DNA of 32,366 nt from positions 1-32,366 of the forward strand of contig VGET01000009.1 of assembly GCA_016869195.1 (NCBI GenBank). Reading direction: 5' to 3'. Within the stretch, counting starts at the first letter, position 1. Every line of letters begins with the position of its first letter. Made by a program: the position numbers and the translations under genes. Under the pieces are notes generated by a model. It ran no database searches. It was given only the letters and a program-made list of their open reading frames with translations, and had not been told where the DNA came from. Source of the DNA: Alphaproteobacteria bacterium (GTDB lineage: Bacteria; Pseudomonadota; Alphaproteobacteria; UBA828). Shown here piece by piece: positions 16,919-25,619 of the stretch.

Positions 16919-17761
16919 ATGGCAGCGCCACACGTCTCTTCTGTCAGCCCCGTGCGACCCACAGCGCACGGGGAACATAAGGCCTCGTTCGCCGAGCTTC
17001 GCCGCCTGATCCACGCGATCGAGCGTGCAACCCCGTCGGTGGGCGGGGCCGTCGCCGGCCCGGCGGCGGAGCTTGCGGCTCCGCTCGGGCTGGCCGTGCT
17101 CGACCAGGCTCTGCCGGCGGGCGGGCTGGTGCGCGGGGCCTTGCACGAGGTGAGGCCGGCCAACCCGTCCGGGGCGGATGCCGGCGCAAGCGCCGGCTTC
17201 GTGAGCGCGCTCCTGGTGCGCCTGCTGGCGGGGGAAGCGTCGGGGCCGGTGCTCTGGTGTCTCGGCGCGGCGGGGCGGCGCGAGACCGGCCGGCCTTATG
17301 GGCCGGGGCTCGCCGCCTTCGGCCTCGACCCCAATCGCCTGCTGTTCGCCTGGGCGCGCCGCGATGCCGATGTGCTCTGGGCCATGCGCGAGGGCCTTGG
17401 CTGCTCTCAGCTCGCCGCCGTGATCGGCGAGACCGAGGCGATGCCCGACCTCGCCGCGAGCCGCCGCCTCCAACTCGCCGCCGGGGCGAGCGGCGTCACC
17501 GCCATTCTGCTCGGCCGGCGTGCGCTCGGCAGTGAGCCGTCGGCGGCGCTGACGCGCTGGCGCGTTGCGGCCATGGGCAGCGAGCACGTTCCGGGCGAGG
17601 GGGTGGGGCGGCCACGCTGGCAGGTGGCGCTTGAGCGCTGTCGGGGCGGCGTGCCGCACGACTGGGTTTTGGAGTGGCGCGATGAGACGGGTGATTTCGC
17701 TCTGGCTGCCGCGCTTTCCGGCCGATCGGCTGAGCCGGCTCAAGCCCGCCTGGCGGGTTGA
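16919..17761 (+). CDS. imuA: ImuA, SOS mutagenesis RecA-like protein
   Basis: 280 aa; LAVLDQALPAGGLVRGALHEV...VLWCLGAAGRRETGRPYGPGLAAFGLDPNRLLFAWARRDADVLWAMREGL; followed by imuB. Confidence 0.9.
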   Translation: MAAPHVSSVSPVRPTAHGEHKASFAELRRLIHAIERATPSVGGAVAGPAAELAAPLGLAVLDQALPAGGLVRGALHEVRPANPSGADAGASAGFVSALLVRLLAGEASGPVLWCLGAAGRRETGRPYGPGLAAFGLDPNRLLFAWARRDADVLWAMREGLGCSQLAAVIGETEAMPDLAASRRLQLAAGASGVTAILLGRRALGSEPSAALTRWRVAAMGSEHVPGEGVGRPRWQVALERCRGGVPHDWVLEWRDETGDFALAAALSGRSAEPAQARLAG

Positions 17762-19283
17762 GTCACTCGCGCTCGCGGCCGCTGACGGACGCGGCGGGTT
17801 GATCGTCGCGGCGCTCAACCGCGCTGCCGAAGAGGCTGGCGTGCGCCCCGGTCAGACGCTGTCCGATGCCCGCGCGATCATGCCGGCGCTCGCCGTTGAG
17901 CCTGGCGACGCGGCGGCCGATGCGGCCACGCTCGATAGCCTCGCGACCTGGTGCGGCCGCTACACGCCCTGGGTCGCCCTCGATCATGCGGGGCTCGGCG
18001 CGGGGCTCGGCGGTGCCCACGGCCTTTGGCTCGATGTCAGTGGTTGTGCGGCGCTGTTTGGCGGCGAGGCCGCATTGCTCGATGATCTCCAACGCCGGCT
18101 TGCCTCCTTTGGAATCGAGGCGCGCGCGGCGCTTGCCGATACACCGGGCGCGGCCTGGGCAGTCGCGCGCTATGGCCATGCCGGCGTGGGGCTGGCCAAT
18201 AGCAACGCCGGGGTGGTGCCGCCCGGCGGCGCGCGCGCGGCGCTCGCCGGCCTGCCGGTCGCGGCACTTCGCCTCGGGCCGGTCGAGGTCGAGGCGCTCG
18301 ATCGCGTCGGGCTGCGCCGGATCGGTGAGCTCTATGGCATGCCGCGCGGCGCGCTCGCCAAGCGTTTCGGGCCCACGCTCGGGCGGCGGCTCGATCAGGC
18401 GCTTGGTGCCGCGCACGAGCCGCTCTCGCCGAACCGCCCCGTCGCGCCCTATCGGGTGCAGCGGCTCTTCGCCGAGCCGATCGCGGGACCAGAGGCGATC
18501 GAAGCGGTCACGCGCGCGCTGGTCGAGGCCCTGACGGCGAAGCTCGAGGCGGATGGGCGGGGCGCGCGCCGGCTTGAACTCGCGCTCTACCGCGTCGATG
18601 GCACGGTCGGCGAGCTTGCCATCGGGACGAGTCTCGCCGTGCGCGAGCCGCGCCACCTGATGCGCCTGTTCGCCGAGCGGCTCGAGCGCCTGGATGCCGG
18701 CTTCGGCGCGGATGCCATGGTGCTGAGCGCGCCGCTCAGCGATCCTCTGCCGCGGCTTCAGCTCGGGCTCGATCTCGAAGCGAGGCGATCGCACCGTCCC
18801 TGCGCGCCGGAGGATGTCGCGGCGCTCGGCGAGCTGGTCGATCGGCTCAGCAATCGGCTCGGCGCCGCCAATGTCCAGCGCCAGGCGCCACGCCAAAGCC
18901 ACATCCCCGAGCGCGCGGTCGTGTCTGCCGCGCCGCTCGCCCCGGTGGGTGAATGGCCGGCTCAAGGGCGGCGCGAGCGGCCGCTTCGCTTGCTGGCCCC
19001 GCCCGAGCCGATCGAGGTGATCGCGCCGATCCCGGACGATCCGCCGGTGATGTTCCGCTGGCGCCGCGCGGTGCACCGGGTGCGCGCGGCCTCGGGCCCT
19101 GAGCGCCTGGCGCCCGAATGGTGGCGCGCGACCGGCATGGCGGCGGTGGGCGAAGGCGAGGGGCGCTTTCGCGACTATTACCGGGTGGAGGACGAGGCCG
19201 GCCGGCGCTTCTGGCTGTTTCGCCTCGGCGCCTTCCGCCCCGGCTCCTCGCCCGCCTGGTTCATGCATGGGTTATCGGGCTGA
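17682..19283 (+). CDS. imuB: ImuB, Y-family DNA polymerase-like protein
   Basis: MRRVISLWLPRFPADRLSRLKPAW...VAALNRAAEEAGVRPGQTLSDARAIMPAL; C-terminal YYRVEDEAGRRFWLFRLGAF. Start inside ORF 17565..19283, overlapping the imuA end. Confidence 0.93.
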   Translation: MRRVISLWLPRFPADRLSRLKPAWRVESLALAAADGRGGLIVAALNRAAEEAGVRPGQTLSDARAIMPALAVEPGDAAADAATLDSLATWCGRYTPWVALDHAGLGAGLGGAHGLWLDVSGCAALFGGEAALLDDLQRRLASFGIEARAALADTPGAAWAVARYGHAGVGLANSNAGVVPPGGARAALAGLPVAALRLGPVEVEALDRVGLRRIGELYGMPRGALAKRFGPTLGRRLDQALGAAHEPLSPNRPVAPYRVQRLFAEPIAGPEAIEAVTRALVEALTAKLEADGRGARRLELALYRVDGTVGELAIGTSLAVREPRHLMRLFAERLERLDAGFGADAMVLSAPLSDPLPRLQLGLDLEARRSHRPCAPEDVAALGELVDRLSNRLGAANVQRQAPRQSHIPERAVVSAAPLAPVGEWPAQGRRERPLRLLAPPEPIEVIAPIPDDPPVMFRWRRAVHRVRAASGPERLAPEWWRATGMAAVGEGEGRFRDYYRVEDEAGRRFWLFRLGAFRPGSSPAWFMHGLSG

Positions 19284-19286
19284 GAT

Positions 19287-19307
19287 ATGCTATCAATATG
19301 ATTGCAT
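19287..19307. promoter_or_regulatory. Dyad operator candidate of the vapBC module
   Basis: ATGCTATCAATATGATTGCAT, 21-bp dyad (8 of 10 pairs), 3 nt after the imuB stop, just upstream of the antitoxin start; AT-rich island in GC-rich DNA. Confidence 0.6.
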
Positions 19308-19311
19308 TTTG

Positions 19312-19566
19312 ATGGCACAGGAGAACGCCATGGGCAGCATCACCATCCGCAATCTGGACGATACGGTGATCGAGAAGCTGAAAGCGCAGGCCAAGGAGCA
19401 CGAGCGCTCATTGGAAGCCGAGGTGAGAGCGATCCTCACCGAGACTAGCGGCCGATGGTCGCGCGAGCACTTCATCAAGCGGGTACAGGAGATCGCGGCC
19501 ATGACGCCCGACGTGCCGCAGTCCGACAGCACGCAACTCATCCGTGAAGAGCGTGATCGACGATGA
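19312..19566 (+). CDS. vapB: VapB/FitA-like ribbon-helix-helix antitoxin
   Basis: MGSITIRNLDDTVIEKLKAQAKEHERSLEAEVRAIL (start 19312 or 19330); ATGA overlap with the toxin. Confidence 0.88.
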   Translation: MAQENAMGSITIRNLDDTVIEKLKAQAKEHERSLEAEVRAILTETSGRWSREHFIKRVQEIAAMTPDVPQSDSTQLIREERDRR

Positions 19567-19985
19567 GCTTCGTCGTCGACGCGAGCGTCGCGCTCAAATG
19601 GTTCGTGCCCGAGGTTCAGAGCCGGGCCGCGGAGGAACTTCTGCACGTTCAGGCCGAGCTGCATGCACCCGACCTTCTCGTGGTGGAGATCGCGAACGCC
19701 GCATGGAAGAAGGTGCTTCGTCGCGAGATCGATCGCCGCCAAGCCATGTCGATCGCCTTCGTCATCCATCGCGGCGGCCCTCGGCTCTATCCGTCGGAGA
19801 TCTTCATCGAGCGCGCGGCGGAACTCGCGATGACCCTCAATCATTCGGTTTATGACTGCCTCTATCTCGCCTGTGCAGAGAATCTCGGCGCCACGCTCGT
19901 TACGGCCGATGCGCGGCTGCTCAAGATGGTCGCAGACACGGAGCTTGCACGGATGGTGCGACCGCTCAGTGCGTGGCAGGCGTGA
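19563..19985 (+). CDS. vapC: VapC-family PIN-domain toxin
   Basis: 140 aa; MSFVVDASVALKWF, LLVVEIANAAWK, HSVYDCLYLACAE, LVTADARLLK: PIN acidic residues present. Confidence 0.92.
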   Translation: MSFVVDASVALKWFVPEVQSRAAEELLHVQAELHAPDLLVVEIANAAWKKVLRREIDRRQAMSIAFVIHRGGPRLYPSEIFIERAAELAMTLNHSVYDCLYLACAENLGATLVTADARLLKMVADTELARMVRPLSAWQA

Positions 19986-19997
19986 TGGTGGGCAACC

Positions 19998-22900
19998 ATG
20001 ACCCCTTATGCCGAGCTCGCGGTCACCAGTAATTTCAGTTTTCTCCGGGGCGCCTCACACCCCGAGGAGCTGGTGCACACGGCGGCTGCGCTCGGCCATC
20101 GGGCGATCGGGATCGCCGATCGCGACACGCTCGCGGGCGTCGTTCGCGCGCACGTCGCGGCGAAACAGGCCAAGCTCAAGCTCGTCATCGCCGCCAGGCT
20201 CGATCTCTTCGCCGATCCGGCTCAGCCCAGGAATGGACCAGCGTTCGCCGTGCTCTGCCTGCCGACCGATCGGGCCGCCTATGGCCGGCTGTCGAGACTC
20301 CTCACGCTCGGCAAGCGCCGCGCGCCCAAGGCCGAATGCTGGCTCGGCCTCGAGGATCTGATCGCGCATGTCGAGGGCCAGCAGCTCATCCTGCTGCCGC
20401 CGGATGAGCCGGACCAGGCGTTCGCCGAGCGGGTGATGGCGCTCACCGCCGCAGCGCCAGGGCGGGTGCACATCGCGGGTGCACACCTCTATCGCGGCGA
20501 TGATGTGAGGCGCCTGGCCGAGCTTGCCCGCCTCGGCGCGGCGCTTCACGCGCCGATGGTCGCGAGCAATGACGTGCACGCCCATGCTCCGGCGCGCCGG
20601 CCGTTGCAGGACGTGCTCACCTGCATCCGCGAGCACTGCACGATCGACAATGCGGGCTTTCGCCTGTTCGCCAATGCCGAGCGCCACTTGAAGGCACCCG
20701 AGGAGATGGCGCGGCTGTTCCGCCGGCATCCGGAGGCGATCGCGCGCACCGTCGAGATCGCCGAGGCCTGCCGCTTCAGCCTCGATGAGTTGCGCTACGA
20801 ATATCCGGCCGAGCCTGTGCCCGAGGGGCGCACGCCGCAACAGGAGCTGGAGCGCCTGACCGCCGAGGGCGTGAAGACGCGCTATCCCGATGGCGTGCCG
20901 CCGAAGGTTGCAGCGCAGGTGGCGCATGAGCTCGCGCTCATCGGCTCGCTCAACTACGCGCCCTATTTCCTCACCGTGCACGACATCGTGCGCTTCGCAC
21001 GCTCACGCGACATTCTGTGCCAGGGGCGGGGCTCGGCCGCCAACTCGGCCGTGTGCTATTGCCTTGGCATCACCGCGGTCGATCCATCGCGCATGGACCT
21101 TCTGTTCGAGCGCTTCGTCTCGGCCGCGCGCAACGAGCCGCCCGACATCGACGTCGATTTCGAGCATGAGCGGCGCGAGGAGGTGATCCAGTACATCTAC
21201 GAAAAATACGGCCGCGCGCGCGCCGGCATCGCGGCGACCGTGATCTCCTATCGCGGGCGCAGCGCGATCCGCGAGGTCGGCAAGGCCATGGGCCTCTCGG
21301 CCGATGTCGTGGGCGCGCTTGCGAGCCAGCTCTGGGGCTTCAGCCGCGAGGGCGCGAACGATGATCAGGTGAAGGAGCTTGGCCTTGATCCCAATGAGGC
21401 CCGGCTTTCGATGGCGCTCTCGCTCGCGCGCGAGCTGATCGGCTTTCCGCGCCATCTCTCGCAGCATGTCGGTGGTTTTGTGATCACACGCGGGCCCTTG
21501 GACGAGGTCGTGCCGATCATGAACGCGGCGATGGAGGAGCGCACCAATATCGAGTGGGACAAGGACGATCTCGACGCCTTGCACATTCTGAAGATCGACG
21601 TGCTCGGCCTCGGCATGCTGACCTGTATCCGTAAGGGCCTCGCGCTGCTCGCGCAGCATCATGGCGTGAAGATCGGTCTTGCCGAGGTGCCGTCGGAAGA
21701 TCCGGCCGTCTACGAGATGTTGGGACGGGCGGATTCGGTCGGCGTGTTCCAGGTCGAGAGCCGGGCGCAGATGTCCATGCTGCCCAGGCTCAAGCCTAGG
21801 AACTTCTACGATCTCGTGATCGAGGTCGCGATCGTGCGCCCGGGGCCGATCCAGGGCGACATGGTGCATCCTTATCTGCGCCGGCGGAACGGCGAGGAGA
21901 AGGTCGACTTCCCGAAGGAGGAGCTCAAGGCCGTGCTCGGCAAGACGCTCGGCGTGCCGCTCTTCCAGGAACAAGCGATGAAGATCGCGATCGTCGCGGC
22001 CGGCTTCACGCCGGAAGAGGCCGATCAGCTTCGCCGCGCCATGGCGACCTTTCGCAAGACCGGCAAGATCCACGGCTTCAACGAGAAGATGGTCGAGGGC
22101 ATGGTCGCGCGCGGCTATGAGCGCGATTTCGCCGAGCGCTGCTTCCGCCAGATCGAGGGCTTCGGCGAATACGGTTTCCCTGAGTCTCACGCGGCGAGCT
22201 TCGCGCTGCTCGTCTATGTCTCGGCCTGGCTCAAATGTCATTACCCGGCGGCGTTCGCGGCGGCGCTCCTGAACAGCCAGCCGATGGGTTTCTATGCGCC
22301 GGCGCAGATCGTGCGTGATGCACGCGACCACGGCGTCACCGTGCGCGACGTCGATGTCAATGCGAGCGACTGGGATTGCACGTTGGAGCCGGTCGCTGTT
22401 GATTCGGAACGCAGCGATGACCGTCCCGTAGCTCTGAATGGCCCGGTCAAGCCGGGCCATGACGAAAGACGGAGTGGCACCGGCATCACCACACCCCAAA
22501 TCGTCATCCCCCGACTTGATCGGGGGATCCAGGGCAACAACACGGCTGTCGCTCTCCGGCTCGGCCTTCGCGAGATCAAGGGCATGGCGGAGGCCGAGGC
22601 ACTCAAGCTGATGGCCTCGCGCGGGAACGGCTATCGCAGCATCGACGAGGTGCAGGCCCGCGCCGGTGTTTCGCGTCGAACGCTTGAGGCGCTGGCGCGC
22701 GCGGATGCGTTCCGCTCGCTCGCGCTCGCTCGGCGCCAGTCCTTCTGGTCGGTGCGCGCGCTGAGCGATGAGGCGCCGCTGCCGTTGTTCGGCCACGCCT
22801 CTGCGCGCTTTACCTCTCCCCTTGCGGGAGAGGTCGCCGCGGAGCGGCGGGTGAGGGGCCAATCAAATGACGATGATACCCACTCCCCCCTCACCCTCCC

Positions 22901-23525
22901 CTCGCTTCGCGATGGGTCCTTGCCTCTCAAAGGGGGAGAGGGGACCTCGGACGCATCCATCGGTGATCATCCCGCCTCGGCGGAGCCGGCCGTCACCTTG
23001 CCGGCGGCGACGCTCGGTGAAGAGATCATCGATGACTATAAGAGCCTCCGGCTCACGCTTCGGGCGCACCCGCTCGCTTTGTTGCGCGCCTCGCTGGCCA
23101 AGCGTCGCGTCGTGACCTGCGCGGCGCTTGGCGACATGGTGAACGGCAAGCACATCACGGTCGCCGGTCTCGTGCTGGTGCGCCAGCGCCCGGGCACGGC
23201 CAAGGGCGTGATCTTCGCAACCCTTGAGGATGAGACCGGCATCGCCAACATCGTCATCTGGTCGCACGTGTTCGAGCGCTTCCGCCGCATCGTCTTGACC
23301 TCGCGGCTGCTCGCCTGCCGCGGCAAGGTGCAGCGCGAGGGCATCGTCATCCACGTGGTGGCCGAGCAGCTGATCGATCTCTCGTCCGAGCTCGATGGCC
23401 TGGCCGCGCTCGGGCCCAAGGCCGAGCCGCCGCTCGCGCGGGCCGATGAGGTGCGCCGCGGCTCGCCCCCCGACCCGCGCACACGCCGTGCCGGCTACAT
23501 GCCGAAATCGCGGGATTTTCATTAG
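19998..23525 (+). CDS. dnaE2: Error-prone DNA polymerase III alpha (DnaE2) with two in-frame repeat-derived insertions
   Basis: 1175 aa; PHP domain YAELAVTSNFSFLRGASHPEELV, CQGRGSAANSAVCYCLGITAVDP, PPDIDVDFEHERREEVIQYIYEKYGR, C-terminal OB fold VAGLVLVRQRPGTAKGVIFATLEDETG. Confidence 0.96.
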   Translation: MTPYAELAVTSNFSFLRGASHPEELVHTAAALGHRAIGIADRDTLAGVVRAHVAAKQAKLKLVIAARLDLFADPAQPRNGPAFAVLCLPTDRAAYGRLSRLLTLGKRRAPKAECWLGLEDLIAHVEGQQLILLPPDEPDQAFAERVMALTAAAPGRVHIAGAHLYRGDDVRRLAELARLGAALHAPMVASNDVHAHAPARRPLQDVLTCIREHCTIDNAGFRLFANAERHLKAPEEMARLFRRHPEAIARTVEIAEACRFSLDELRYEYPAEPVPEGRTPQQELERLTAEGVKTRYPDGVPPKVAAQVAHELALIGSLNYAPYFLTVHDIVRFARSRDILCQGRGSAANSAVCYCLGITAVDPSRMDLLFERFVSAARNEPPDIDVDFEHERREEVIQYIYEKYGRARAGIAATVISYRGRSAIREVGKAMGLSADVVGALASQLWGFSREGANDDQVKELGLDPNEARLSMALSLARELIGFPRHLSQHVGGFVITRGPLDEVVPIMNAAMEERTNIEWDKDDLDALHILKIDVLGLGMLTCIRKGLALLAQHHGVKIGLAEVPSEDPAVYEMLGRADSVGVFQVESRAQMSMLPRLKPRNFYDLVIEVAIVRPGPIQGDMVHPYLRRRNGEEKVDFPKEELKAVLGKTLGVPLFQEQAMKIAIVAAGFTPEEADQLRRAMATFRKTGKIHGFNEKMVEGMVARGYERDFAERCFRQIEGFGEYGFPESHAASFALLVYVSAWLKCHYPAAFAAALLNSQPMGFYAPAQIVRDARDHGVTVRDVDVNASDWDCTLEPVAVDSERSDDRPVALNGPVKPGHDERRSGTGITTPQIVIPRLDRGIQGNNTAVALRLGLREIKGMAEAEALKLMASRGNGYRSIDEVQARAGVSRRTLEALARADAFRSLALARRQSFWSVRALSDEAPLPLFGHASARFTSPLAGEVAAERRVRGQSNDDDTHSPLTLPSLRDGSLPLKGGEGTSDASIGDHPASAEPAVTLPAATLGEEIIDDYKSLRLTLRAHPLALLRASLAKRRVVTCAALGDMVNGKHITVAGLVLVRQRPGTAKGVIFATLEDETGIANIVIWSHVFERFRRIVLTSRLLACRGKVQREGIVIHVVAEQLIDLSSELDGLAALGPKAEPPLARADEVRRGSPPDPRTRRAGYMPKSRDFH
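22438..22528. repeat. Palindromic repeat element inside dnaE2 (VIPRLDRGIQ type)
   Basis: Two hairpins: ATGGCCCGG-tcaag-CCGGGCCAT (22438-22460) and ATCCCCCG-acttgat-CGGGGGAT (22506-22528); encodes VALNGPVKPGHD...VIPRLDRGIQGN in frame. Confidence 0.85.
22812..22945. repeat. Second palindromic repeat (head-to-head pair, SPLAGEVAAERRVRG type) inside dnaE2
   Basis: cctctccccttgcgggagaggtcgccgcggagcggcgggtgagggg ... cccctcaccctcccctcgcttcgcgatgggtccttgcctctcaaagggggagagggga; encodes TSPLAGEVAAERRVRGQ...SPLTLPSLRDGSLPLKGGEGT. Confidence 0.85.
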
Positions 23526-23532
23526 GAGAAAC

Positions 23533-23562
23533 CCTTCCTCCCGCCTTGAGGCGGGCGGAAGG
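23533..23562. repeat. GC-rich hairpin repeat downstream of dnaE2
   Basis: CCTTCCTCCCGCC-ttga-GGCGGGCGGAAGG (12/13 arm pairs); related to copies at 24187-24221 and 24282-24314. Confidence 0.65.
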
Positions 23563-23658
23563 GAAGGGTAGGAGGGTGGAGACCAACGGCGAAGCCGCGC
23601 TTTCCTGTCAGCGGAACCCCGCTTACGATCGTTCCCACAACAGGGAGGACCACATCCG

Positions 23659-24180
23659 ATGAACGTCGAGAAGAAGATCGCCGCGATGGGGCTCACACTG
23701 CCCGATCTGGAGTTCGAGTACCGGCACGCGCCGTCGAAGGCGAAGTTCCACTCGCATTCGGCCGTCGGCAATGTGCTCTACCTCGCCGGCGCGACGCCCT
23801 CGAAGGACGGCAAGCAATTCATGCCGGGCGTGGTCGGCAAGGACCTCACCGTCGATCAGGCGCGCGAGGCGATGCGCCAGTGCTGTCTGGTCATGCTGGC
23901 GCACGCGAAATACGCGCTTGGCGACCTCGATCGCCTCAATCGTTTCCTGCAAATGGTTGCCTATATCAACTCGGCGCCGGGCTTCGTCGATCAGCCGCCG
24001 ATCACCAATGCGGCGACCGAGCTTCTGGAAGAGCTCTTTGGTGAGGCCGGCCTGTGCGCCCGCGCCTCGATCGGCTGCCAGGGCCTCGCCAACAACCACT
24101 CGGTCGAGATCGTCGCGGTCTGCGAGTTCAAGGGGACGGAAGTGAGGGCGCCGCTGCGGAGAGATGCGTTTCGGAAGTGA
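23659..24180 (+). CDS. RidA family protein
   Basis: 173 aa; LYLAGATPSKDGKQFMPGVVGKDLTVDQAREAMRQCCLVMLAHAKYALGDLDRLNRFLQMVAYINSAPGFVDQP. Confidence 0.9.
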   Translation: MNVEKKIAAMGLTLPDLEFEYRHAPSKAKFHSHSAVGNVLYLAGATPSKDGKQFMPGVVGKDLTVDQAREAMRQCCLVMLAHAKYALGDLDRLNRFLQMVAYINSAPGFVDQPPITNAATELLEELFGEAGLCARASIGCQGLANNHSVEIVAVCEFKGTEVRAPLRRDAFRK

Positions 24181-24186
24181 AATAGA

Positions 24187-24221
24187 AAACCCTTCCTCCC
24201 CTCTCAGGGGAGGAAGGGTTT
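24187..24221. repeat. Perfect 16-bp-arm hairpin downstream of ridA
   Basis: AAACCCTTCCTCCCCT-CTC-AGGGGAGGAAGGGTTT; may double as a terminator. Confidence 0.75.
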
Positions 24222-24281
24222 GGGTTGGTGGGGTAAGCCGAAGCGGCCGCAGGCCGCTAACCTCCCACCCTCCATCCCTAA

Positions 24282-24314
24282 CCCTTCCTCCCGCCCTAGG
24301 GGCAGGAGGAAGGG
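24282..24314. repeat. Related hairpin repeat, inverted copy
   Basis: CCCTTCCTCCcGCCCTAGGGGCaGGAGGAAGGG with adjoining ggagggtggg/gcggcc segments shared, on the opposite strand, with the copy after dnaE2. Confidence 0.65.
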
Positions 24315-24323
24315 CTGGTCACC

Positions 24324-25619
24324 TTACTCCGCCGCCGCCGCGACCTTTCCGCTCTGACGGCGCGCGCCGAGGCGCTTCGCGACCGGCGCCTTGTGATACT
24401 CGCCGTCCTTCATGATCATGATCAGGTTCTCCTTGTCCTGCAGCAGCGTGACGTCCTGCGTCACGTCGCCATCGACGAGAAGAAGATCGGCGAGGTAGCC
24501 GGGCTTCACCTGGCCGACATTCATGTTCATGAGCTCGCCACCCCACTGCGTCGCGGCCTTGAGCGTCTCGAGCGGTGAATAGCCGAACAGATTGACGAAG
24601 TGCTCGAGGTCGCGCGCATTCACGCCGATCGGCGCCCAGGCGAAGCCATAGTCGCCGCCCGGCATCGCGCGGATGCCGCGCTTGCGGATCTCACCGTAGG
24701 TCTTGATCGTGTTCTCGAGCGTGCGCTTGAGGCCCCATTTCTCGACCGTGGCCTCGTCGAAGCCCCAATCCTTCGCCTCATAGGCCGTCGAATAGATGAT
24801 GCCGGCCGCCGGGGCCATGAAGACGTCCTTCTTTTTGGCCTCGAGCATGTCGATCGTTTCTTCGGTCGCGAAATCGGCGTGGTAGATGATCGGAATGCCA
24901 TGCTTCAACGCGGCGCGGACGGCGCGATCGCCGCGCGCATGCGTGGCGACATTGAGGCCGCGCTCCTTGGCGACCCACACGCAGGCCGCGATCTCGTCAT
25001 CGCTATAGGCGAGCGCCTCATTGCCGCAATTGCGCTGGAACTGGTCGCCCGAGATGTTGATCTTGAGCGTGTCGCAGCCTTCGCGGGCGCACAGGCGCGC
25101 GACGCGCAGCATCTCGGTCGTGCCGTCGGCCAGGATGCCGACCGATTCACGATGCAGGTGCAGCAGGCGCTCATCGCCGAGGCCGCCCGTGGAGTTGATC
25201 TCGGGCGAGGCCGCGCGGATGCGGGGGCCGGGGAACTTGCCGGCGTTGATCGTGTCGCGCAGCACCGGCTCGATGCGGATCTTGCTGGTGCCGGCGGCGG
25301 AGAACAGGCTGGTGAAGCCCTGGTCGAGCATGACCTTCGCATGCTCGAGCGCGAGCACCATGTGCTCCTCGGGCGGCAGTTCGCCGATGTTCCAGAGCAT
25401 GGTGCAATTGGTGTAGGTGACGTGCGAGTGCGGCTCCACGAGGCCCGGCATCAGGGTTGCGCCGGCGCCGTCGATCACATCGGCGTCCTCGGCCTCGATC
25501 TGGCCTTTGCCCTTCGCCACTTTGTTGATCATGTTGCCCTGGACGAGCACCTCGCCGGCGAACGACTTCTTGCCGGTACCGTCGAAGATATTGACGTTCT
25601 TGAAGAGCTTGCGACCCAT
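24324..25619 (-). CDS. Amidohydrolase family protein (metal-dependent)
   Basis: MGRKLFKNVNIFDGTGKKSFAGEVLVQGNMI...DGAGATLMPGLVEPHSHVTYTNC...ATHARGDRAVRAALKHG; start 25619 inside ORF 24324..25724. Confidence 0.9.
   Translation of the reverse strand: MGRKLFKNVNIFDGTGKKSFAGEVLVQGNMINKVAKGKGQIEAEDADVIDGAGATLMPGLVEPHSHVTYTNCTMLWNIGELPPEEHMVLALEHAKVMLDQGFTSLFSAAGTSKIRIEPVLRDTINAGKFPGPRIRAASPEINSTGGLGDERLLHLHRESVGILADGTTEMLRVARLCAREGCDTLKINISGDQFQRNCGNEALAYSDDEIAACVWVAKERGLNVATHARGDRAVRAALKHGIPIIYHADFATEETIDMLEAKKKDVFMAPAAGIIYSTAYEAKDWGFDEATVEKWGLKRTLENTIKTYGEIRKRGIRAMPGGDYGFAWAPIGVNARDLEHFVNLFGYSPLETLKAATQWGGELMNMNVGQVKPGYLADLLLVDGDVTQDVTLLQDKENLIMIMKDGEYHKAPVAKRLGARRQSGKVAAAAE

Noticed and set aside
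16691-17818. 375-aa minus-strand ORF
   Set aside because: Antisense to imuA and overlapping the csrA start; composition looks like a shadow ORF.
17763-19268. 501-aa minus-strand ORF
   Set aside because: Antisense to imuB, no recognisable domain.
21003-22862. 619-aa minus-strand ORF
   Set aside because: Antisense to dnaE2; Arg/His-rich shadow ORF.
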